Part shown: positions 57,055-64,000 of the stretch, in pieces | Layout of the letters: each line of letters starts with the position of its first letter | Numbering within the stretch: position 1 is the first letter of the stretch | Origin: Burkholderiales bacterium | GTDB taxonomy: Bacteria; Pseudomonadota; Gammaproteobacteria; Burkholderiales; Burkholderiaceae_C | NCBI GenBank assembly: GCA_016703325.1 | Contig: JADJCH010000010.1 | Location: 1-64,000, forward strand | DNA length: 64,000 nucleotides | Direction: 5' to 3' | Program-made: the position numbers and the translations under genes | Notes under the pieces: generated by a model | Seen by the model: the letters and a program-made list of their open reading frames with translations, nothing else | Databases searched by the model: none | Told to the model about the DNA's origin: nothing

Positions 57055-58308
57055 ATGTCCACCTCACCCACCTCACCCACCGCGCGCAAGACGATCCAGG
57101 CCACCGAGCTGATGGGTCGCATCATGCGGGAGTATTTCTACGACCTGAACGATGCCGCCGTCACCGGGCGGCGCAAGGTGGCCTGGTGCACCAGCGTGGG
57201 CCCGGCCGAGCTGCTGCGCGCGCTGGGCTTCGCGGTGTACTTCCCCGAGAACCACGGTGCGATGCTGGGCTCCACGCGCCAGTCCACCGAGCTGATCCCG
57301 GAGGCGAACGCCGCCGGCTACTCGCCCGACATCTGCTCCTACCTGACGGCCGACATCGGTGCCTGGCTGAAGCAGCGCACGCCGCTGTCCAAGGCCTACC
57401 CGGGCATCGAGCGCGTGCCGCGTCCGGACGTGCTGGTCTACAACACCAACCAGTGCCGCGATGTGCAGGACTGGTTCGGCTGGTACGCCCGTGAGCTGGG
57501 CGTGCCGGCGCTGGGCATCTCCAGCCCGAAGAACGTCAACGACGTCACCGAGGGGCTGGTCGAGGACGTCGCGCGCCAGATCGAGGCCCTGGTGGCGCCG
57601 CTCGAAGCCATCGTCGGGGCGCGGCTGGACATCGACCGCCTGCGCGAGACGGTGGCGCTGTCGCGCCGCTGCAGCGAAATCTGGCGCGACGTGCTGGAGA
57701 CCGCGATGCACTCGCCCGCGCCGCTGACCTTCTTCGACGGCACCATCCACATGGGGCCGGCGGTGTGCCTGCGCGGCACTCAGCAGGCGCTGGACTACTA
57801 CGCCGTGCTGCTGGCCGAGTTGCGCCAGCGCGGTACCGACGGCGTGGGCGCGGTGCAGGGCGAACGCCTGCGGCTGTACTGGGAGGGCATGCCGGTGTGG
57901 GGCCGGCTGCGCCAGCACTCGGAGATGTTTGCCGCGCTGCGCACGGCGGTGGTGGCCTCGACCTACTGCAGCAGCTGGATCTTCCCGGCCTTCGATGGCG
58001 CCGACCCCTTCCGCAGCATGGCGCGGGCCTACCTGGAGCTGTTCATCGTGCGCGCCGAGCCCTACAAGGAGCGCTATCTGGCGGACATGCAGCAGCGCTT
58101 CAAGGTCGACGGCATCATCTTCCACGACGCCAAGACCTGCCCCTACAACTCGAACAACCGCTACGGCCTGCCGCAGCGCCTGCAGGCGAGCACCGGCGTG
58201 CCCTCGCTGGTGCTGTCGGGGGATCTGAACGATCTGCGCTGCGTCTCCGACGAGCAGACCAAGATCAACGCCGAGGCCTTCGTCGAACAACTGCTGGAGT
58301 GCGCATGA
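57055..58308 (+). CDS. 2-hydroxyacyl-CoA dehydratase/benzoyl-CoA reductase-family protein, candidate double-cubane protein
   Basis: The protein has 417 residues of the HgdB/BcrB/C (component D) superfamily: VAWCTSVGPAELLRALGF, YSPDICSYLTADIG, VYNTNQCRDVQDWFGWYA, and the C-terminal KTCPYNSNNRYGLPQRL followed by GDLNDLRC. Cysteines are at 45, 94, 134, 206, 238, 305, 362, 396 and 416. Dehydratases and class I benzoyl-CoA reductases need two different subunits of this family; only one gene is present here, as in the homodimeric double-cubane ([8Fe-9S]) proteins with their own activase. The substrate is unknown. The stop overlaps the acyl-CoA synthetase start. Confidence 0.85.
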   Translation: MSTSPTSPTARKTIQATELMGRIMREYFYDLNDAAVTGRRKVAWCTSVGPAELLRALGFAVYFPENHGAMLGSTRQSTELIPEANAAGYSPDICSYLTADIGAWLKQRTPLSKAYPGIERVPRPDVLVYNTNQCRDVQDWFGWYARELGVPALGISSPKNVNDVTEGLVEDVARQIEALVAPLEAIVGARLDIDRLRETVALSRRCSEIWRDVLETAMHSPAPLTFFDGTIHMGPAVCLRGTQQALDYYAVLLAELRQRGTDGVGAVQGERLRLYWEGMPVWGRLRQHSEMFAALRTAVVASTYCSSWIFPAFDGADPFRSMARAYLELFIVRAEPYKERYLADMQQRFKVDGIIFHDAKTCPYNSNNRYGLPQRLQASTGVPSLVLSGDLNDLRCVSDEQTKINAEAFVEQLLECA

Positions 58309-60407
58309 CGCTCGATGCCCTGTTTCGTCCGCGCTCAGTCGCGGTGATGGGCGCCTCGGCGCGTGAGCACAGCATCGGCCATTCCGTGGTCCAGAACCTG
58401 CAGACCTTCGGTTTTCGCGGCCCGATCTACCCGGTGCACCCCAGTGCCGCCGAGATCCGCGGTCTGCCGGCCTACCCCAGCCTGGGCGCGATCCCCGGCC
58501 CGGTGGACCTGGTGCACATCGCCATCCCTGCGGCCCAGGTGCCGCAGGCCATGGCGGAGTGCGGCGCCAAGGGCGTGCGCGCGGTCATCATCAACTCGGC
58601 CGGCTTCAAGGAAACCGGTGCCGAGGGCGAGCGGCTGCAACAGGCCTTCCTGGCCGAGGCGCGGCGCCACGGCATCCGCGTGCTGGGGCCGAACTGCCAG
58701 GGCATCATCAACACCGACCCGCAGTTGCGCGCCTACTGCAACTTCACCAACACCCACCCGCGCCCCGGCACGGTCTCGCTGGCCGCGCTCAGCGGTGGCG
58801 TGGGCGGCTTCATCCTGCAGGGCCTGGCCGACATCGGCGTGGGCCTGCGCATGTACGCCTCCAACGGCAACGCCTGCGACGTCTCGCTGGCCGAGATCCT
58901 GCGCTACTGGGGCGATGACCCGGGCACCGAGGTGATCGTGCTGTACACCGAGGGCTTTGCCGACCCGCAGGCCTTCCTGGAAGCGGCTGCCGAGGTGGCG
59001 CCACGCAAGCCCGTGCTGGCGATGAAGGCCGGGCGCACCGAGCGCGGTGCCAAGGCGGCCGCGTCGCACACCGGCGCGCTGGCCGGGGTGGACATCGCCA
59101 CCGAGCTGATCTTCGAGCAGACCGGCATGCTGGCCTTCACCGATGAGGGCGAGATGATCCGCGCCGCGATGGCGATGGCCACGCAGCCGGTCCCGCGCGG
59201 CCCGCGCGTGGGCATCCTCACCAACACCGGCGGGCCGGCGGTGATTGCCACCGACGTGCTGGTGGGGGCCGGGCTGGAGGTGCCGGCCCTGTCGGCGCGC
59301 TCGGTCGAGCGCCTGCGTGCCGCCCTGCTGCCGCAGGCGGCGGTGGACAACCCCGTGGACGTGATCTCCACGGCCGGGCCGGAGCACTTCCGTGCCGCGC
59401 TGGCCGTGCTGCTGGACGACGCGGACATCGACGCGATCTACCTCTGCCTGGTGACGCCATCGTTCACCGACACCCAGGCCATCGCCCGCGAGGTGGTCGC
59501 GGCCAGCCGTCAGCGCCGCAAGCCGATCGTCTGCAACTTCATGACCGACCTGGCGCAGGAGCGTTTCCGCCTCACCCAGGGCATCCTGCGGGACGGCGGT
59601 GTGCCCTGCTACGCCCACCCCGGCGAGGCGGCGCGCGCGCTGGCCGCGCTGGATCGCTGGCGCCGCCTGCGCGAGCGCCCCCGCGACCAGCCGCGCCACT
59701 TCGACGACGTCGACCGGTCGGCGGCCCGCGCGATCGTCGCGGCGGCGCAGCGCGACGGGCGCCGCCAGCTCGCGGCCGACGAGGTGGCGCGCCTGTTCGA
59801 ATGCTGGCGCATCCCGCTGGCGGCCTGGCGCATCGCCGCCGATGCCGAGGCGGCGGCCGCGGCGGCGCAGCAGATCGGCTTCCCGGTGGTGCTCAAGATC
59901 GACATCGCCGCGGCCAGCCACAAGAGCGACGTGGGCGGCGTGCAGCTCAACCTGGCGGATGCCGACGCGGTGCGTGCGGCCGCGCTGGACATGCAGCATC
60001 GCCTTGCCCACCTCGGTGAGCTGCGCTTCCTGGTGCAGCAGCAGCTGCGCGGCGGCCAGGAACTGATCGTGGGGGCGACGCGTGCGCCGGGCCTGGGCCA
60101 CCTGCTGATGTTCGGACTGGGGGGCATCCACGTCGAGGTGCTCAAGGACGTGGTGTTCCGGCTCGCCCCGGTGGGGCCGGTGCAGGCCCGCGCGATGCTG
60201 GGCTCGATCCGCGCAGCCGCGCTGCTCGGCGGCGTGCGCGGCCGCCCGGCGGTGGATCAGGCCGCGTTGGTCGAGCTGATCGAGCGCGTCTCGGCGCTGC
60301 TGGCCGACCTGCCGATGATCGACGAGCTGGACCTGAATCCGGTGCTGGCCTTCGCCGAGGGGGTCTGCGCGGTGGACGGGCGCATCAGCCTGTGCGCGCC
60401 CACCTGA
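58305..60407 (+). CDS. ADP-forming acyl-CoA synthetase (fused alpha-beta)
   Basis: The protein has 700 residues. A CoA-binding domain (LFRPRSVAVMGASAREHSIGHSV) and two succinyl-CoA-ligase-like domains carry GPNCQGIINT and the phospho-histidine loop AASHTGALAG. A C-terminal ATP-grasp domain follows (GFPVVLKIDIAAASHKSDVGGV, MFGLGGIHVEVLKD). The family interconverts acyl-CoA + ADP + Pi with acid + CoA + ATP. It overlaps the component D gene by four bases, so all three enzymes are coupled. It could activate the substrate acid or recover ATP from the product thioester. Confidence 0.9.
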   Translation: MTLDALFRPRSVAVMGASAREHSIGHSVVQNLQTFGFRGPIYPVHPSAAEIRGLPAYPSLGAIPGPVDLVHIAIPAAQVPQAMAECGAKGVRAVIINSAGFKETGAEGERLQQAFLAEARRHGIRVLGPNCQGIINTDPQLRAYCNFTNTHPRPGTVSLAALSGGVGGFILQGLADIGVGLRMYASNGNACDVSLAEILRYWGDDPGTEVIVLYTEGFADPQAFLEAAAEVAPRKPVLAMKAGRTERGAKAAASHTGALAGVDIATELIFEQTGMLAFTDEGEMIRAAMAMATQPVPRGPRVGILTNTGGPAVIATDVLVGAGLEVPALSARSVERLRAALLPQAAVDNPVDVISTAGPEHFRAALAVLLDDADIDAIYLCLVTPSFTDTQAIAREVVAASRQRRKPIVCNFMTDLAQERFRLTQGILRDGGVPCYAHPGEAARALAALDRWRRLRERPRDQPRHFDDVDRSAARAIVAAAQRDGRRQLAADEVARLFECWRIPLAAWRIAADAEAAAAAAQQIGFPVVLKIDIAAASHKSDVGGVQLNLADADAVRAAALDMQHRLAHLGELRFLVQQQLRGGQELIVGATRAPGLGHLLMFGLGGIHVEVLKDVVFRLAPVGPVQARAMLGSIRAAALLGGVRGRPAVDQAALVELIERVSALLADLPMIDELDLNPVLAFAEGVCAVDGRISLCAPT

Positions 60408-60432
60408 CCTGCCGGATGCCGGGCGGGCCGCC

Positions 60433-61491
<1,059 letters not shown>

Positions 61492-61639
61492 GGCCGGGAT
61501 TGTACGGAGCAGCCGTCTGATGGGTGCTGCGCCGCAGTTCACACCGACCGTGTCGAGTGAGGATTGAGTGGTGTCTGGCGCGGCGTCTGAACAACGGGTT
61601 CGCAGTCAGTACTTCGTCAATGTTGCGCTGCGACAATCG

Positions 61640-61656
61640 CCTCCTTACCGAGGAGG
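61640..61656 (+). promoter_or_regulatory. hairpin covering the ribosome binding site of the Trp-rich protein
   Basis: CCTCCT (61640-61645) and AGGAGG (61651-61656) form a perfect 6-bp stem with a 5-base loop. The right arm is the Shine-Dalgarno sequence, seven bases before the ATG at 61664. If transcription starts upstream, translation would be gated by this hairpin. A GACAAT at 61632-61637 could be a -10 that starts transcription inside the stem, which would abolish it. Confidence 0.45.
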
Positions 61657-61663
61657 TCTTGCC

Positions 61664-62266
61664 ATGAACTGCATGTTGCCGCCGGCCGCCTGGCTGAACA
61701 CCGAACGAATGAATGACCCGTTGTCGGCCTGGAAGAGCATGGCCGACCACTGGAACACCTGGGGCGCAGCCTGGACGGCCCCCTGGTCGACATGGGCGGC
61801 ACTGCCCGCCCAGCCCTGGACCGCCACGTTGCAGGGCAGCCTGCCGTGGTGGCTGGCGCCTTGGGCGTTCCCGACCTCCTGGTGGGCGACGACGACGGTG
61901 TCATCCGCGCCGGTGCAGCCTGCATCCAGTGGTTCCACCGGTGTGGCCGTGGAAGCGGCTGCGGTCACTACTCTCCTGCCCGTCGCGCGCATCGAGCCCG
62001 CTGCCGCGACCCCCGACGACCTCACCCGCATCGAAGGCATCGGGCCGAAGATCGCGGAGATCCTGAAGTCCGGCGATATCCGCACCTTTGCCGAGCTGGC
62101 CCACACCGCTGTGCCGCGCCTGCTGGCCCTGCTGGAAGCCGCCGGGCCGCGGTATCGCCTCGCGCGCCCCGACACCTGGAGTGAACAGGCCGGCCTGCTC
62201 GCCCGAGGTGACGAGGCCGGTTTTGCCGCGTTGGCGGCGGCCCTGCGCGGCGGCGTGCGCGCCTGA
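61664..62266 (+). CDS. Trp-rich protein with C-terminal helix-hairpin-helix domain
   Basis: The protein has 200 residues. The first 74 residues hold 13 tryptophans (for example LPWWLAPWAF and TSWWATTT), an extreme composition. A Ser/Ala/Val linker leads to DLTRIEGIGPKIAEILKSGDIRTFAELA, a helix-hairpin-helix unit, and a C-terminal helical part. HHH units bind DNA or RNA, or appear as appendages of other complexes. The Trp-rich part may interact with membrane or polymer surfaces. I do not recognise the full-length family. AGGAGG precedes the ATG. Confidence 0.75.
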   Translation: MNCMLPPAAWLNTERMNDPLSAWKSMADHWNTWGAAWTAPWSTWAALPAQPWTATLQGSLPWWLAPWAFPTSWWATTTVSSAPVQPASSGSTGVAVEAAAVTTLLPVARIEPAAATPDDLTRIEGIGPKIAEILKSGDIRTFAELAHTAVPRLLALLEAAGPRYRLARPDTWSEQAGLLARGDEAGFAALAAALRGGVRA

Positions 62267-62344
62267 GGGCCTGGCCGACGCCCTGAGCGGCTAACGCCCG
62301 GACCGTTGCGGCGGGCGGGCAGGGGCAAGGCCCGGCGGGTCGGT

Positions 62345-64000
62345 TCACTGCTTCAGGAACCCCATCCCGCGACGCTCGCGCACCTGAGGCTTGACCCGGT
62401 GCTCGCTCTCCAGCTGGGCGAGGAACTCGTCCGGCTCGAAGCCGCAGCCGAGGATGTCCACCTGCCGTTTCACCGCGGCAAAGTCTCCCGCGGCCAGTTG
62501 ATCGAGCTGGGCCAGGCGCTGGCGCTGTTCGGGGCTGAGCCGGATGCCTTCTCCCGCCAGGGCTTCGGTGATGAACATGCGCTCGCGCTGCTCGCCGTTG
62601 AGCGGCAGGAAGCGGATTTTGAAGGTGAAGCGCCGCAGCGCTGCCTCGTCGATGTCCTCGAACAGGTTGGTGGTGCAGATGAAAATGCCGGCAAAACGCT
62701 CCATGCCCTGCAGCATCTCGTTGACCTCGCTGACCTCGTAGTTGCGCTCGGCGCGGCGGCGACTGCGCATGAAGCTGTCGGCCTCGTCGAGCAGCAGCAC
62801 CGCCTGCTCCTGTTCGGCCGCTTCGAACATGCGCGCCATGGCCTGTTCGGTTTCACCCACATACTTGCTGACCAGGTCGCTGGCCTGGCGGACCATCAGC
62901 CTGCGACCGAGTTCGCTGGCGATGTGTTCGGCCAGCGCGGTCTTGCCGGTGCCTGGCGGCCCGTAGAAGCACAGCGCGCCGTGACCGCGGCGCAGCAGCG
63001 CCTCGACGATGCGTGGAATGGGGAAGCGGCTCTCCACGTTGAGCAGGCCCAGGTCGTACTGAGTCACCACGGGGCGCGCGCCGCGATCGCTGCGTTCGGT
63101 GCTGCCCAGGGCCTTGTCGGCGTGGGTCAGCTGGCGCTCGATCAGCGCTTCCAGGCGGAGATCGGCGGCCCCTGCTGACGGCTCACCCGCCTGCGCATCG
63201 ATCAGCCTTGCAAAACGCACCGCGGTGCGGATCTGCGCTGGCGTGAGGGCGCTGCGCTGCGACAGGCGCTGAGTGAAGTCTGCACTCACCTCCACACCGG
63301 CGAGCGCCTTGCGGACGAGTGCATCGCGTGCGCCCGGGGGCGGTGACTTCAGCTCCAGGTGGTACTGGAAGCGGCGGCGAAAGGCCGTGTCGATCTGCTC
63401 AATGCGGTTGGTGACCCAGATCACCGGCACCGGGTTGGTTTCCAGGATCTGGTTGACCCAGGCCTTGCCGTTGACCGAGCTGCCGGCCAGGCTCTCGCCG
63501 CCGTGGTTCTCCAGTCGAGCCATCAGCTGGGCGGCGTCGGCGCTCACGGCGGGGAACACGTCCTCCACTTCGTCAAACAGCAGGGCCACGCCCGCACTGC
63601 CCTTGAGGAAGACCTGGCTGATCTGCAGCGAGCGGTAGCGATCACGCCCGGACAGTGAATTGCCCTCGCGATCGGCATATTCCACCTCATAGAGGTCCAG
63701 ACCGGCGGCCTGTGCCGCCACGCGGGCCAGCTCGGTCTTGCCGGTGCCTGGCGGGCCGTACAGCAGCAGATTGACACCCGCCTCCCGGCGCTGCACCGCA
63801 TGGCGCAGCAACGTGGTGAGCAACTCCACTTCGTCGGCCACGTAGCCGAAGTCACCCGGCGTCAGCTCGCTGCGGGTGGCCGGGCGGGTGAACACCGCCA
63901 TCAGGTCCTGCCGGTCGCGATACTCCCGCATCAGCACCGGCGGCAGTTGGTCTGAAACCTTCATCAGGTCGGCCAGATCGGTGATGTTGTGCTCGGAGAT
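62345..64000 (-). CDS. double AAA+ ATPase (5' end beyond window)
   Basis: 551 residues are visible and the frame is open at the right edge. Two AAA+ modules are present: LLLYGPPGTGKTELARVAAQ with LLFDEVEDVFP, and ALCFYGPPGTGKTALAEHIASELG with LLLDEADSFMRSRR. A sensor-1 Asn (WVTNR, CTTNLF) and arginine-finger region (RRRFQYHLELK; ALRRFTFKIRFLP) follow in each. Tandem modules suggest a hexameric remodelling ATPase of the Cdc48/FtsH-related broad group, but no protease or N-domain is visible. It is convergent with the Trp-rich gene. Confidence 0.85.
   Translation of the reverse strand: MSEHNITDLADLMKVSDQLPPVLMREYRDRQDLMAVFTRPATRSELTPGDFGYVADEVELLTTLLRHAVQRREAGVNLLLYGPPGTGKTELARVAAQAAGLDLYEVEYADREGNSLSGRDRYRSLQISQVFLKGSAGVALLFDEVEDVFPAVSADAAQLMARLENHGGESLAGSSVNGKAWVNQILETNPVPVIWVTNRIEQIDTAFRRRFQYHLELKSPPPGARDALVRKALAGVEVSADFTQRLSQRSALTPAQIRTAVRFARLIDAQAGEPSAGAADLRLEALIERQLTHADKALGSTERSDRGARPVVTQYDLGLLNVESRFPIPRIVEALLRRGHGALCFYGPPGTGKTALAEHIASELGRRLMVRQASDLVSKYVGETEQAMARMFEAAEQEQAVLLLDEADSFMRSRRRAERNYEVSEVNEMLQGMERFAGIFICTTNLFEDIDEAALRRFTFKIRFLPLNGEQRERMFITEALAGEGIRLSPEQRQRLAQLDQLAAGDFAAVKRQVDILGCGFEPDEFLAQLESEHRVKPQVRERRGMGFLKQ

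Noticed and set aside
56198..58308. Class I benzoyl-CoA reductase (bcrABCD-type) assignment
   Set aside because: That enzyme needs two activase-type and two component-D-type subunits; only one of each is encoded, and no ferredoxin or ring-cleavage genes are nearby.
61492..61663. A second SAH or cobalamin riboswitch before the homocysteine half of metH
   Set aside because: None of the conserved SAH aptamer strings and no B12-box-like sequence were seen; only a TACAAT hexamer close to the ATG.

Overview
The window is high-GC DNA from a betaproteobacterium, most likely of the order Burkholderiales. The evidence is the gene order rplU-rpmA-obgE-proB, the block xseB-ispA-dxs-folE2 / tldD-aroG, and a methionine synthase split into two genes. 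Placement near the Rubrivivax/Leptothrix/Sphaerotilus group is a guess. Coding density is very high, and many neighbouring genes overlap by 4 bases (ATGA or GTGA).

Region 1 (1-16.8 kb) is a nitrous-oxide reduction locus of the clade II ('atypical') layout. It reads nosZ (5' end outside the window), a monohaem and a dihaem cytochrome c, a nosB-like membrane protein, nosD, nosG, nosH, nosF, nosL, nosY and a TlpA-like thioredoxin. The same strand continues without a break into UbiE/MenG and MenA homologues, a BASS-family transporter, a second nosD, a small secreted protein, a Sco protein and a Tat-type flavoprotein. Quinone-modifying genes and a duplicate nosD inside a nos locus are the notable parts. 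Motifs resembling Crp/Fnr boxes precede the cytochrome genes and nosF.

Region 2 (16.8-19.4 kb, minus strand) is a compact operon: dihaem cytochrome c, ankyrin-repeat protein, DUF411 protein and a PagL-like lipid A deacylase. A perfect TTGA-N6-TCAA box lies upstream of it.

Region 3 (19.6-51.1 kb) is mostly core genome: cca, a DUF185 methyltransferase, a FolM-like reductase, folB, ttcA, glmU, an Lrp regulator, glmS, an orphan parD with a parE remnant, an AIM24 protein, uspA, a sulfurtransferase, a DMT transporter, a Rieske oxygenase, xseB, ispA, dxs, folE2, tldD, aroG, tRNA-Pro(CGG), ispB, rplU, rpmA, obgE and proB. A Phe/Tyr/Trp-rich leader peptide with terminator and antiterminator arms sits in front of aroG.

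Region 4 (51.2-61.5 kb) holds the two halves of methionine synthase on the minus strand, about 6.5 kb apart. The cobalamin/folate/AdoMet half is preceded by an S-adenosylhomocysteine riboswitch. Between the halves, on the plus strand, lie a lipoprotein gene and a four-gene set: an AraC-family regulator, a BadF/HgdC-type ATPase activase, a single 2-hydroxyacyl-CoA dehydratase/double-cubane-type protein, and an ADP-forming acyl-CoA synthetase. A 15-bp direct repeat of 20-bp period in front of the activase looks like the AraC operator. This set is the best candidate for an undescribed system.

Region 5 (61.6-64 kb) holds a Trp-rich helix-hairpin-helix protein and a double AAA+ ATPase that runs off the right edge.
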